DNA of 64,000 bases from CAVQBJ01 sp963724405 (GCA_963724405.1 CAVRUQ010000003.1:62001-126000); one strand, 5' to 3'; numbered from the stretch's first letter, positions 35,301-42,552 are shown. Translations and numbers: made by a program. The notes: generated from the letters alone by a model not told the origin.

Positions 35301-35519
35301 GCATCGCGGGCGGAGGTCAGCGCCAGGCGACGCGAGGGCTGGCTCGAGCTGAGCGTCAGCGACGACGGACGGGGTGGCGCAGTGGCGTCGAGCGGTTCTG
35401 GGCTCACCGGCCTGGTCGACCGAGTCGAGGCGGTCGGCGGCACGATTCACATCGACAGCCCTCCGGGACTCGGGACAGCTGTCCAGGTCAAGCTACCTGT
35501 CAAGTCGACCCAGGGCTGA
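32394..35519 (+). CDS. multi-GAF sensor histidine kinase (HisKA_3)
   Basis: 1041-residue cytoplasmic sensor kinase. The N-terminus resembles the sensor part of AcoR-like activators (SRARQLQRSWERLL, ILESWRRSLGTGLDP, then a GAF with EGALLSEAVDGTNGIGTPLA). Three further GAF domains follow at about 335-490, 500-660 and 670-830, each introduced by a helix EQAALRRVATLVARG, showing internal duplication. The kinase core has the H-box ERDLHDGAQQRL with His856 and an HATPase domain (EALTNTAKHAQASRAEV, DDGRGG, SGLTGLVDRVEAVGG). There are no membrane segments, so the signal is intracellular or diffusible, as for redox or gas-sensing GAF kinases. The likely partner is the divergent LuxR regulator. Confidence 0.92.
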   Translation: MPSPWLAVGLETDPRSRARQLQRSWERLLAEGALDTELPPDAMAGLRPTILESWRRSLGTGLDPSELMVPIEADPSAIHQRWLEHPLGSLGPVLATQLGEIAEESQSLVVVSDASGLLLHIDGAESLKARAAEMNFVEGALLSEAVDGTNGIGTPLAADHPLQVFASEHFNKSHHQWFCSGAPVHDPVSGQTVGLIDLSSHWKIAHPRSLELVSAAARTMERCLLDNRRDRDARLRRRYSDLMTRSTDLLVDREGYTLVGEEPRQRAPIEVPEGGGELVLQDGSVAVAEALGQGEAYLVRRPRPGGARAAPAGALERAEQRARELASEQAALRQVATLVARESTPDQLVTVLANQAGRIFDVPLVKLVRYEQDSWVVLGGFSEAIEDPFPIASRWRLDSRDVIASVHRSGRPARVQDYAHMPGKVAAVARRSGMRSSVASPIVVEAHLWGAMMIASPRPEPLAEDTEARLTDFTELVATAIANIESRAALARIAEEQAALRRVATLVARGVSPDELFSAVTNEIGLLFGAESGIARFEPDGSDTVVVGLTQGIPGLTVGSRRPFPDFLAATEVYRTGRTARKERGDYENPVGPAGDMLRKMNLFSTVAAPIVVEGNRWGVVTVADPHKHLPPDAEERLEKFTELLVTAIANAESRAELAASEARARGLAREQAALRRVATLVAGEHTPGDLFTTLAEEVGVLFEVDGSAILRYEQDGAATVVAGWSHGAITIPLGERFPLEGENLAAEVHRTGWARRREGYEAAAGRIAATVRELGIRAAVASPIVVEGAVWGMIAVFSRNPEPLPLDTEARLAEFSRHAGIAVANDKSSSDLAESRARIVRAGDEARRRFERDLHDGAQQRLVSLALDLRSAEATLPPGLDDLGRRLSRLGTGLNEVLADLRELSRGLHPAVLSEDGLTPALSSLALRSAVPLDLRLDLGTERFEEPVEVAAYYVASEALTNTAKHAQASRAEVSARRREGWLELSVSDDGRGGAVASSGSGLTGLVDRVEAVGGTIHIDSPPGLGTAVQVKLPVKSTQG

Positions 35520-35602
35520 GGCCAGGCCGGCGCCTCCTCGCCCGGCTCACGCCGGCGGCGACGCTTCGAAAGTGTGCGTGCCGTGAAGGGGGCGGACCCC
35601 GG

Positions 35603-35635
35603 ACCGGCGGGGCGACCCACGGTCGCCCCGCCGGT
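35603..35635. terminator. bidirectional hairpin terminator
   Basis: Perfect 13-bp stem, arms ACCGGCGGGGCGA and TCGCCCCGCCGGT, loop CCCACGG. It lies between the converging kinase gene and secreted-protein gene, eight bases from the latter's stop. No T-tract follows, as is common in GC-rich Actinobacteria. Confidence 0.75.
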
Positions 35636-35643
35636 TTGCCGAA

Positions 35644-37071
35644 TCAGCGGGGCGGGAACTGCGAGCCCGGAGCGGGCGTCGCAAGGTTGGCCGTGGGCGG
35701 CTTGCTGCCCGACCAGCCGATGACCGCGCAATTGATGTCGACGCCGACCGAGCCGTACGGCACTGGCTGCAGGGTGGCCGGGTCGCCGCCGGTCAGCAGG
35801 TCGGGCCGGGTGGCGGCGAGATTGAACACCTGGACCTCGTCGATCTGGCGAGTGTCGAGGCCTTCCTTGACCGCCTTTGGTGTCCACAGGCCGAGCTGCG
35901 CGTCCCACAGTGGGCTGTAGGCGTCGGCGTGCCGGGGGTCCGTCAGCGTCGGGAAGTCCCCGAACACGTTGAGCAGATCGCCGCCGTGGCGCAGCGCGTC
36001 GATCATCGCCGTATTGCCCGCGGATGCGTCGTCGCCGACATACCCGTCGAGAGCGAGGTGCTGGAATCCCTGGGCGTTGGGGTTGTTCGCGCCGGTCTGG
36101 CCGTTGAGAAAGCCGAACAGGCGCTCCCGCGCCGAGCCGAGGAAGTCGTCGCCGCCATTGAAGGACGCGTCGTTGAGCGCCGGAACATACGTCGAGCGCT
36201 CCAGGACGGCCGTCAGCGGCTGCCCGGCGTCGGTGCTGAGGTAGACGATCGGCTCACCGGCGTCAAAGCCCTTGACGAACAGCAGGTCGGCCCACGACTC
36301 CGAGAACTGGCCCGGCGCTGACGGGCCTCCGATCTGGATGCCCAGAACCCGGTCGCCGGTATTGGTGTGGTGCACGACATCGTACGGACCATCGCCAGTG
36401 GCGATGATCGGCGCGTTGTAGACGGTCGGCGAGCCGTCGATCCGGATGAACGGGCTGTAGCCCGGCCCGGCCACCGCACCTGGCTGGAACTGTTGCAGCG
36501 GGAGTCCGGTGGGTCCCGGAACCGCGATCCGCGTCGGGCTGAAGTCCGGCGCGCCCTGGAAGTGGATCACACCCGGCCCGAACGGATTCTCCGCCGGCGA
36601 CGGGTTGTCCTCCGTGACCGTCTGCACGCAGGTTGGGCAGCCGATCCCGATGTTCGCCAGCTTGGGCGCGTAGTTGACCCCAAGGTCCTTGGCGGCGCCC
36701 TCGTCCGAGGCGTCCTCCAGGATGTACCAGACGCGCTCTGTCTGACTCGGATTGCCGGGCACGGGAGCGGTTCCCGGGTAGATGGGAAGCCGAACGGTCT
36801 CGTTGCTGAGGTTCACCTGGATGGCGCTTTCCAGAGTCAGCTGGCTCGCTGGCAGCAGACCGCTCACCTGGCCCAGCCCGGTCGCCGCGTCGGTGTTGCC
36901 GGTGCCATCTGGGGGCACGTGGCGAACGTCGCGTTGGTGTTGGTGGGTGCGGTGCCGTTGGCTTTGATTCGCCGCCGACGCCTGTCCGCCGAGCGCGGTC
37001 GCGGCGGCCACGGTGGCGACCACGACGATCGGCACCCGCCAGCGCAGGCTCATGGTCAAACGATAGAACAT
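35644..37071 (-). CDS. secreted hypothetical protein, 475 residues
   Basis: Exported protein with a clear signal peptide (about residues 7-34, VPIVVVATVAAATALGGQASA), a His/Gln-rich linker, then a beta-rich domain. Recognisable blocks are VRLPIYPGTAPVPG, VWYILEDASDEGAAKDLGVNYAPKL, a lone CPTC pair and GFLNGQTGANNPNAQGFQHL. I cannot name the family; similar proteins are annotated as hypothetical in soil Actinobacteria. AAGGAG lies eight bases before the ATG at 37071. The shared promoter is 47 bases upstream, placing it in the stress regulon. The CxxC motif may bind metal or form a disulfide. Confidence 0.75.
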   Translation of the reverse strand: MFYRLTMSLRWRVPIVVVATVAAATALGGQASAANQSQRHRTHQHQRDVRHVPPDGTGNTDAATGLGQVSGLLPASQLTLESAIQVNLSNETVRLPIYPGTAPVPGNPSQTERVWYILEDASDEGAAKDLGVNYAPKLANIGIGCPTCVQTVTEDNPSPAENPFGPGVIHFQGAPDFSPTRIAVPGPTGLPLQQFQPGAVAGPGYSPFIRIDGSPTVYNAPIIATGDGPYDVVHHTNTGDRVLGIQIGGPSAPGQFSESWADLLFVKGFDAGEPIVYLSTDAGQPLTAVLERSTYVPALNDASFNGGDDFLGSARERLFGFLNGQTGANNPNAQGFQHLALDGYVGDDASAGNTAMIDALRHGGDLLNVFGDFPTLTDPRHADAYSPLWDAQLGLWTPKAVKEGLDTRQIDEVQVFNLAATRPDLLTGGDPATLQPVPYGSVGVDINCAVIGWSGSKPPTANLATPAPGSQFPPR

Positions 37072-37117
37072 GTTTGTAACTCCTTCTCGGGACGGGGATG
37101 AGGTCCGGTACGAAGGG

Positions 37118-37145
37118 TTAGTGGTGGGCGCCGTCCCGCTCTTAC
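37118..37145 (-). promoter_or_regulatory. regulon promoter motif, copy C (secreted protein)
   Basis: Minus-strand GTAAGA-N16-CACTAA, 47 bases before the secreted-protein ATG. The spacer sequence differs from copies A and B, so the conserved boxes are not merely part of a duplicated block. Confidence 0.65.
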
Positions 37146-37644
37146 AGCCCAATCACCTTCCGGCGCTGGAATCTGCCCACCGCTTCGCCCGACCTCCCGC
37201 CCGACTAACCGGCGGTAACTACCGATCGGTGTGGCGGGGTGAGAAACAGCGTGCGCTGCTCACGTTAACCGCGAACGCAAATCCGGTAAATAGGCGGTTG
37301 GTCTGGCTTGGACTCTGGGGTAACAAGCTCCGTCGGTCCACGAGCGCGAACCTGCCTTCACCGATCGGACTGACGACATGACCGACACGATGGACAGCGC
37401 ACCTGCTGCTGCGCGTAGGCGACACAGGGCCGGGCCACCGCCGGCCTACTCCGGCAATGACGTTTCGCTTGCGTTCGCGCTCACTTGACTCGCCGCTGTG
37501 AATCGGGCTCGGAGTGATTTGCCCGTTCGGCGAGATGAGAGTCTCGACGCTGACGGTTCTTACCGCGCCCCGCTGAGTCGGGAAGCGCATCCACCAGCAG
37601 GGAGGAGGAGGTGGGGTCCGTCGCCAAATTTCTTCGTGAGCGGC
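37146..37644. other. 499-base non-coding stretch between divergent regulon promoters
   Basis: No supported gene; the ORFs present are short with unnatural composition. It separates promoter copy C (leftward) from copy E (rightward). AT-richer patches (GTTAACCGCGAACGCAAATC around 37263) stand out from the GC-rich surroundings. Confidence 0.5.
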
Positions 37645-37672
37645 GGTAAGAGCCGCAGCCGGATCGCCACTG
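37645..37672 (+). promoter_or_regulatory. regulon promoter motif, copy E (SDR gene)
   Basis: Plus-strand GTAAGA-N16-CACTGA, 44 bases before the SDR start codon. It has one change in the -10-like box relative to copies A-D. Confidence 0.6.
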
Positions 37673-37715
37673 ATCCAGCTGAGAATCGACCCGATCAACA
37701 AAGGATCTCAAGCTC

Positions 37716-38417
37716 ATGGACTTGCAAGATTCAGTGGCAGTGGTCACCGGCGCCAACCGTGGGCTCGGCCGCGAATTCGCCGCGCAACTGCTCGAGCGCG
37801 GCGCCAAGAAGGTGTACGCCACCGCGCGCAATCCCGAGGGCGTTCAGGTTGCGGGCGTCACTCCGCTCGGCCTCGACATCACCGACCCGGACTCGGTTGC
37901 CCGGGCAGCCGCGATTGCCGGCGACGCGACGCTGATCATCAACAACGCCGGCATATCGACCGGCACGAGTCTGATGGACGGCGACCTGGTGAAGATCGAG
38001 CTGGAGATGCAGACGAACTTCTACGGCCCGCTCAGCGTCACGCGCGCGTTCGCGCCGGTCCTGGCGTCAAACGGAGGGGGGGCGATCCTCAACGTCCTAT
38101 CGGTCATATCGTGGCTGCACGTCCCCGCAGGCGGTGCCTATAGCGCCGCGAAGGCCGCCGCGTGGGCGATGACGGACGTCGCGCGCCAGGAGCTCGCGCC
38201 CCGCGGTATCCACGTCGCCGCGCTCCATGTCGCTTACATGGACACGGACATGGCGGCCCACATCGATGCTCCCAAGGCCAACCCGGCCGACGTCGCGGCG
38301 CTGGCGCTGGAGGGCATAGAAACCGACCTCACCGAGATCCTCGCCGACGACATCACCCGCGGCGTCAAGCAGGGCCTCTCGGCCCCGCCCGCCCGGCCGC
38401 CCGTCGTCGTCGGCTGA
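37716..38417 (+). CDS. short-chain dehydrogenase/reductase (SDR)
   Basis: 233-residue classical SDR, NAD(P)-dependent. The coenzyme loop TGANRGLG is at residues 11-18, the NNAG motif at 76-79, the catalytic Tyr142 and Lys146 in AYSAAKAA, and the Ser in LNVLSVIS. ARNP after the second strand suggests NADP(H). The substrate is unknown. The block NNAGISTGTSLMDGDLVKIE is duplicated, slightly changed, at the end of the YceI chimera (28755-29162). It is driven by regulon promoter E. A broken alpha/beta hydrolase follows directly downstream. Confidence 0.92.
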   Translation: MDLQDSVAVVTGANRGLGREFAAQLLERGAKKVYATARNPEGVQVAGVTPLGLDITDPDSVARAAAIAGDATLIINNAGISTGTSLMDGDLVKIELEMQTNFYGPLSVTRAFAPVLASNGGGAILNVLSVISWLHVPAGGAYSAAKAAAWAMTDVARQELAPRGIHVAALHVAYMDTDMAAHIDAPKANPADVAALALEGIETDLTEILADDITRGVKQGLSAPPARPPVVVG

Positions 38418-38440
38418 AGGGGCGGCGGTCGTCGCGGTGA

Positions 38441-38830
38441 CAGATCGCGCCCAAGCCGGTCCTCGAGGGCGAGGACTACCCGTATCTCTTCTTTCCCAAG
38501 ACAGAGGCTGCCCGGGCGGCGGGGCTGGTCTCCTCGCGGCGCCTCCCCTCACATCCGGAAGTGTTGCCCAACCAGATCAAGGCACGGATCACGGCAACGT
38601 AGGGGAACAGGGCCTGCGGGACCCGCCCGCGTGCCGGAACTCGAGCATCCGGTCCTGGTGGCCAACGGCGCTCATGACGTACTCATCCACGCACAGGCCA
38701 GCTACGCGATGTCGCAGCGTCTGCGCAACGGCATTCTTTACGGCGACGCCGGCCATGGTTTTCTGTTCCAGCACTACAGGGACTTGGCGCGCGAGGTCGC
38801 CGAGTCCCTGCGCCATGAGCAGTACGCGGC
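38441..38830 (+). pseudogene. frameshifted alpha/beta hydrolase remnant
   Basis: Two pieces of one hydrolase in different frames. The first (38441-38602) reads LEGEDYPYLFFPKTEAARAA and ends at TAG. The second (from 38631) reads LEHPVLVANGAHDVLIHAQA and ILYGDAGHGFLFQHYRDLAR, carrying the Asp strand and the catalytic GH motif of the fold. The nucleophile part is absent and a stop sits directly before the first piece. It was probably once co-transcribed with the SDR. Confidence 0.6.
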
Positions 38831-38957
38831 CGCGGAGCGACGCCATGATCGAGGAGCACGCCTCGCTGATGGCCGGCTGGGTCGCGACGGCGTTCCTCGG
38901 TCAGCGTAAGCTCCGAGCAGCGTCAGAGTTCGGGAACGCATAAGGAGCGTGGGAACC

Positions 38958-39437
38958 GTGAGCGAGCACACGCCATACATCGACTTGGCGAACCTGCCGG
39001 CGCCGCGCGAGGGTTTCCTCGTCACCCAGTTCATCACCGTACGAAGCGTGGCTCGGTCCCGCGCGTTCTACTCAGAGGTCCTCGGCGGCCAGGTGGTGCT
39101 GGAGGAGAACCCGTGCATCGTCAAGCTCGCCAACTCGTGGGTGCTGATGAACCCGGGCGGGCCCCCGACCCCCGACAAGCCCGACATCTCGGTTGTGAAC
39201 TACGAGCCCGGGGACACGGTCTCGAGCTTCATGAACCTGCGCGTAGCCGACATCCAGGCGTGTTATGAGCAGTGGACCGCAAAGGGGGCCGAGTTCGTCA
39301 CGCCGCCGATCGACCGCGGCGCCGAGATCCGCTGCTACATGCGAGATCCGGACGGCTACATGATCGAAGTCGGCCAGGCCACCGGAGCGCTCGAAGGAAA
39401 ACTCGCCGAGAAGCGGCCTGAAGATCTACCCGGTTAA
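38958..39437 (+). CDS. VOC family protein
   Basis: 159-residue vicinal-oxygen-chelate protein: first module GFLVTQFITVRSVARSRAFYSEVLGG, second module VSSFMNLRVADIQACYEQWTAKGAEF, ending in the metal-ligand segment YMRDPDGYMIEVGQATG. The activity may be a dioxygenase, lyase or binding protein. The GTG at 38958 was preferred over 38949 because AAGGAG at 38942 is then ten bases away. It stands alone between the hydrolase relic and the tandem-repeat stretch. Confidence 0.87.
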   Translation: MSEHTPYIDLANLPAPREGFLVTQFITVRSVARSRAFYSEVLGGQVVLEENPCIVKLANSWVLMNPGGPPTPDKPDISVVNYEPGDTVSSFMNLRVADIQACYEQWTAKGAEFVTPPIDRGAEIRCYMRDPDGYMIEVGQATGALEGKLAEKRPEDLPG

Positions 39438-39573
39438 GGCGACCGCGCACGTCTGGGCGAGCGTGACCCCGCAACCGTCGATCGGTCCGGGCGGTCCGGG
39501 GTGAGATCCACCGCGAGCGCCATGCGCCCACTCCCCGGCGTAGGACGGAGCGGGTCCCGTGATGATCGCTCCT

Positions 39574-39668
39574 GGGTTCTGCTGGAGGGACTCCGAGAGG
39601 CGGGTTCTGCTGGAGGGACTCCGAGAGGAGGGCTCCAAGTACCGCGAGAGGAGGGCTCCAAGTACCGC
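39574..39668. repeat. two adjoining minisatellite duplications
   Basis: A 28-base unit starting GGGTTCTGCTGGAGGGACTC occurs at 39574 and again at 39602. Overlapping its end, a 23-base unit starting GAGAGGAGGGCTCCAAGTAC occurs at 39623 and 39646. Both are perfect or nearly perfect tandem pairs in a non-coding gap, typical of slippage. Confidence 0.85.
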
Positions 39669-39721
39669 GGCACACGCAACGGCAGGCCTACCGGCAAGCC
39701 CGCGAGTTCGACGATCGGACT

Positions 39722-39982
39722 TCAGGGTGCGCCGGGCGCCTCCTCCATTCGGAACGCGCTCGAGTCGACGAGCAGCTCGCCTCGGATCGGGACGAGGACC
39801 ATCACCACGTTCCCGCAGTGGCGGCAGCGAACCACAGTCCCGGGAGCGCGCATGTACACGACGAGCTCGGCGACCTGGGCGCGTGTCCCGCAGTGGGCGC
39901 ACGCGCCGATGGTGGTGGTCATCTCAGTGCCGAAGTGCTCGAACAGCGTGCCCGCGATCGCGTTCCCGTCGAGTGCCTCCAT
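39722..39982 (-). CDS. DUF6510 family zinc-ribbon protein
   Basis: 86-residue protein with two CxxC knuckles (ACAHCGTRAQV and RCRHCGNVVM), predicted to bind one zinc. It starts MEALDGNAIAGTLFEHFGTEMTT, the typical DUF6510 beginning. The family is found beside sulfite-oxidase-like and ferredoxin-reductase-like genes, as here, where it follows the reductase by 18 bases in the same operon. GAGGAGG lies upstream of the ATG. It may be an accessory factor of the molybdoenzyme/reductase pair; the function is not known. Confidence 0.88.
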   Translation of the reverse strand: MEALDGNAIAGTLFEHFGTEMTTTIGACAHCGTRAQVAELVVYMRAPGTVVRCRHCGNVVMVLVPIRGELLVDSSAFRMEEAPGAP

Positions 39983-40000
39983 GGTGCGGTCCTCCTCGTG

Positions 40001-40747
40001 TCAGGTTCCCGTGGGTCCGAAGCGCTCGGTCTTGATCCGGCCCGGCTCGTGTCCGGCCTCAACCAGTGCCTCGGCCACGGCCTCGACGAACGCGGTCGGC
40101 CCGCACACGTAGACGAGCGGCCGCTCATGCGGTGGCCAGGCCACCTCGGCCAGGAGGTCGCGGTCGACACGCCCGCGGTGACCCTGCCAGTCGGCGGGCC
40201 ACTGGCGTGTGAGGGTGAGGTGCACCTCGGCGCCCTCCTTGGCGACGCGCTCGAGCTCTTGGCGGTAGATCACGTCGTCTAGCGCGCGCGAGGAGTACAG
40301 CAACCGCGCCGGGACCTCCCGCTCGCCCGCGGCCCAGTCGCGGAGCATCGCCCGGAAGGGAACCACGCCGGAGCCGCCGGCGACCATCAGTAGCGGCCCA
40401 CCCTGTGAGGACTCCCATACGAAGTAGCCCCCGATCGGGCCGCGCAGCTCGAGCTCATCGCCGGGTCTGAGCTGGTCGGTCAGGTACGGGGAGACCTCGC
40501 CGTCCTCGAGCCGCTCCACCGTCAACACGAGCTGCATGTCCTCGGGGGCCGAGGCGATCGAGTAACTGCGCTCGGCCTGGTAGCCGTCCTCGGCGGTCAG
40601 CCTGACGTCGACGTGCTGGCCGGCGCGGTGACCTCGCCAATCAGGCAGCTCGATCACGAGACTCTTGCACCGGGGCGTCTCGTCGACGAGTTCGACGACG
40701 CGGCCCAGCCGCCAGGTCAGTCGCCCTGGTATCGCTGCTCGAGCCAT
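40001..40747 (-). CDS. FAD/NAD(P)-binding ferredoxin-reductase-like oxidoreductase
   Basis: 248-residue FNR-type flavoprotein. The FAD-binding motif is AERSYSIASAPED (RxYS), the nucleotide-binding motif LLMVAGGSGVVPFRAML, and the C-terminal VYVCGPTAFVEAVAEAL. It lacks an iron-sulfur domain, so it needs a partner electron carrier. It probably passes electrons between NAD(P)H and the molybdopterin protein encoded just upstream, whose 3' end it overlaps by 31 bases. Start ATG at 40747 gives MARAAIPGRLTWRLGRVVEL, the usual N-terminus. Confidence 0.92.
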   Translation of the reverse strand: MARAAIPGRLTWRLGRVVELVDETPRCKSLVIELPDWRGHRAGQHVDVRLTAEDGYQAERSYSIASAPEDMQLVLTVERLEDGEVSPYLTDQLRPGDELELRGPIGGYFVWESSQGGPLLMVAGGSGVVPFRAMLRDWAAGEREVPARLLYSSRALDDVIYRQELERVAKEGAEVHLTLTRQWPADWQGHRGRVDRDLLAEVAWPPHERPLVYVCGPTAFVEAVAEALVEAGHEPGRIKTERFGPTGT

Positions 40748-41322
40748 GGGTCGCCGTGGTTGTGGTAGCCGTGGGTCTCCCAGAACCCCGGCTCGTCGTC
40801 TGGTGTGAGCGTCAGCCCGCGCACCCACTTGGCGCTCTTCCAGAAGTAGAGATGGGGGACGAGCAGCCGTGCCGGCCCGCCGTGCTCGGGCTGCAACGGC
40901 CCGCCGTCATGCTCGTACGCCACCCACGCCTTGCCGCCGCTGACGTCGGTCCGCGCCAGGTTGGTCGTGTAGTCGCCGTCCGACCACGCGGTCAGGTACT
41001 CGGCCTCGGTCTGAACTGCGTCGAGGAGCGTGTCGACGGAAACGCCCTTCCATGTCGTGCCGAGTTTCGACCATTTGGTCACGCAGTGGATGTCGACCGT
41101 GACCGTCTCCGCCGGCAGCGCGGTGAACTCCTCCCACGTCCAGGATACCGGCTCATCGACGGCGCCGCCGAGCGTGAAGCTCCAGGCTTGCACAGCCGTG
41201 TGGGGCGTCGGCCCGGCCGACAGCACCGGGAAATCGGGGGTGATGTACTGGCCCGGCGGCACTCGCCCTGCCTCTACATGTTCGCTGCGGCGGCCGCGGA
41301 ACCCACGCGATACCGGCGGCAT
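40717..41322 (-). CDS. sulfite oxidase-like molybdopterin-dependent oxidoreductase
   Basis: 201-residue single-domain protein of the sulfite-oxidase molybdopterin family. It has the Mo-ligand Cys80 in VTVDIHCVTKWSKLGTTWKG and the substrate-face segments GPARLLVPHLYFWKSAKWV and DEPGFWETHGYHNHGDPW. No signal peptide or heme domain is seen, so it is probably cytoplasmic. Related proteins (YedY-like) reduce oxidised methionine or other S/N-oxides; sulfite oxidation is not assured. The ATG overlaps the upstream hydrolase stop (TGATG) and the gene overlaps the reductase gene downstream. The long upstream extension of this frame runs through the hydrolase gene and is not real. Confidence 0.9.
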   Translation of the reverse strand: MPPVSRGFRGRRSEHVEAGRVPPGQYITPDFPVLSAGPTPHTAVQAWSFTLGGAVDEPVSWTWEEFTALPAETVTVDIHCVTKWSKLGTTWKGVSVDTLLDAVQTEAEYLTAWSDGDYTTNLARTDVSGGKAWVAYEHDGGPLQPEHGGPARLLVPHLYFWKSAKWVRGLTLTPDDEPGFWETHGYHNHGDPWLEQRYQGD

Positions 41323-42038
41323 CACGCGACCAGGTTCGCTGAGCACGCCTGAACAGCCTCGCGAATGACGCCTGCGACGACGCCTGGCTGTGACAGCATC
41401 ACGAAGTGGGAGGCGCCTTCGACCTCGGTCACCTTCGAGCCGGCGCGCTCGTACGAGAAACGGTGAAGCTGGGGCGCGATTGGCTGGTCTCCCGTGCCGA
41501 ACACGCCCCAGGACGGCTTTACGTGCCAGGCAGCCGCGGCGGCCGGCTCCTCGAACGCCGTGGCCAGGAGCGGACGCTGTGCGTGCGCCATGAACCTTGC
41601 CTCGGCGTCGGGCACGTCGGCGCAGAAGATGTCGTGGAAGCGCTGTGGGTCGACCGACAGCTCGACGCCACCATCGGGCAACGGCCGTGGCTGGAGGAAG
41701 TCGCCCATCGCGAGCGACGGATAGCGCGCCTGCAGGTCGGTGATCGACTCGCCCTCGTCGGGCACGAATCCGGCTACATACACCAGCCCGGCGACCTTGT
41801 CCGACGCGCCGGCGACGGTGATTACGCAACCGCTGTATGAATGGCCCGCGAGCACGACGGGCCCGTCGAGCTGTTCGATGACCGCTCCGAGATATGACAC
41901 GTCGCTCGCGACCCCGCGAAGGGGAATCGCCGCAGCGAGAACATTGTACTCGTCGCTGTCGAGCTGCTCGAACACCGAGCGCCAGTTCGACGCGTCTCCG
42001 AAAGCGCCGTGAACGAGAATGAGTGTCGGCTTGGACAT
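41322..42038 (-). CDS. alpha/beta hydrolase (EstC/pyrethroid-hydrolase-like)
   Basis: 238-residue alpha/beta hydrolase starting MSKPTLILVHGAFGDASNWR with the oxyanion HG motif, nucleophile Ser67 in GHSYSG, and a late catalytic His in EVEGASHFVMLSQP. It resembles the small soluble esterases often annotated as EstC or pyrethroid hydrolase, involved in xenobiotic ester turnover; the substrate is not known. It is the first intact gene of a four-gene operon under promoter copy B, with its stop overlapping the molybdopterin-enzyme start. Confidence 0.92.
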   Translation of the reverse strand: MSKPTLILVHGAFGDASNWRSVFEQLDSDEYNVLAAAIPLRGVASDVSYLGAVIEQLDGPVVLAGHSYSGCVITVAGASDKVAGLVYVAGFVPDEGESITDLQARYPSLAMGDFLQPRPLPDGGVELSVDPQRFHDIFCADVPDAEARFMAHAQRPLLATAFEEPAAAAAWHVKPSWGVFGTGDQPIAPQLHRFSYERAGSKVTEVEGASHFVMLSQPGVVAGVIREAVQACSANLVA

Positions 42039-42403
42039 CAGGCTTCCTTTCGCCTAGGGGGCTCTGGACGAGCGACCGTTGAGAAGACGACCTCGAACGC
42101 GTTGCCGATCGGTTCGATGACCGTCCCATCGCACAACTCGAGCGGGCACGTGAACGTCGCGGTGAATGGTCCGACGAAGGCCGTGCATTCCCGGTCTCCG
42201 AACAGAATGTCGTAGGGATGCTTGCCCTTGTGGCCTGGGAACGCGGCGCGGAGCCGCTGGGACTCGGCGCGGTGAGCGTGTCGCCACGATGCCACCATGC
42301 CCGGCAAGACACCGGCGCCTCGCATCGCGTGATGGTCAGCAGGTGCTTGGCGGCGGGACGGCAGCCCACGTCCTTCCTCTTGGTCTCGTTTTCTGCCGCT
42401 CAC
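42038..42403 (-). pseudogene. truncated NTF2-like/SnoaL ester cyclase remnant at operon head
   Basis: The C-terminal part matches NTF2-like ester cyclases: HPYDILFGDRECTAFVGPFT, then CDGTVIEPIGNAFEVVFSTVAR. The usual first 50 residues are replaced by an Arg-rich non-homologous stretch, and the sequence stops right after FSTVAR, before the usual last strand and helix. The GTG start lies 39 bases after promoter copy B and the TGA overlaps the hydrolase ATG by one base. Translation may persist for coupling, but the enzyme is broken. Confidence 0.6.
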
Positions 42404-42441
42404 GGCGTTTCTCTCTGGACTTGTTCGGGCTTGTTAGCGGA

Positions 42442-42469
42442 TTAGTGGGGATCCCGCTGGGGCTCTTAC
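42442..42469 (-). promoter_or_regulatory. regulon promoter motif, copy B (hydrolase-molybdoenzyme operon)
   Basis: Minus-strand GTAAGA-N16-CACTAA, 39 bases before the first ORF. The flanking sequence is shared with copy A over about 60 bases. Confidence 0.65.
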
Positions 42470-42552
42470 TGGCGCGCACCAAGAGATTTGCACGGTGACT
42501 CAGGAGGCCTGTCGCCGCAGCGAACGCACTGCCGCCCGCGCGATGCCTCGGT

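Noticed and set aside
23760..37380. CRISPR array or phage cluster in the accessory island
   Set aside because: No regularly spaced direct repeats and no cas, capsid, terminase or tail genes.
38905..38935. Further regulon promoter copy before the VOC gene (GTAAGC...)
   Set aside because: The -35-like box is partial and no CACTAA-like box occurs 16 bases on.
41323..42369. Upstream extension of the molybdopterin-enzyme frame through the hydrolase gene
   Set aside because: The hydrolase in the other frame has a complete catalytic set, and the enzyme starts naturally at the TGATG overlap.
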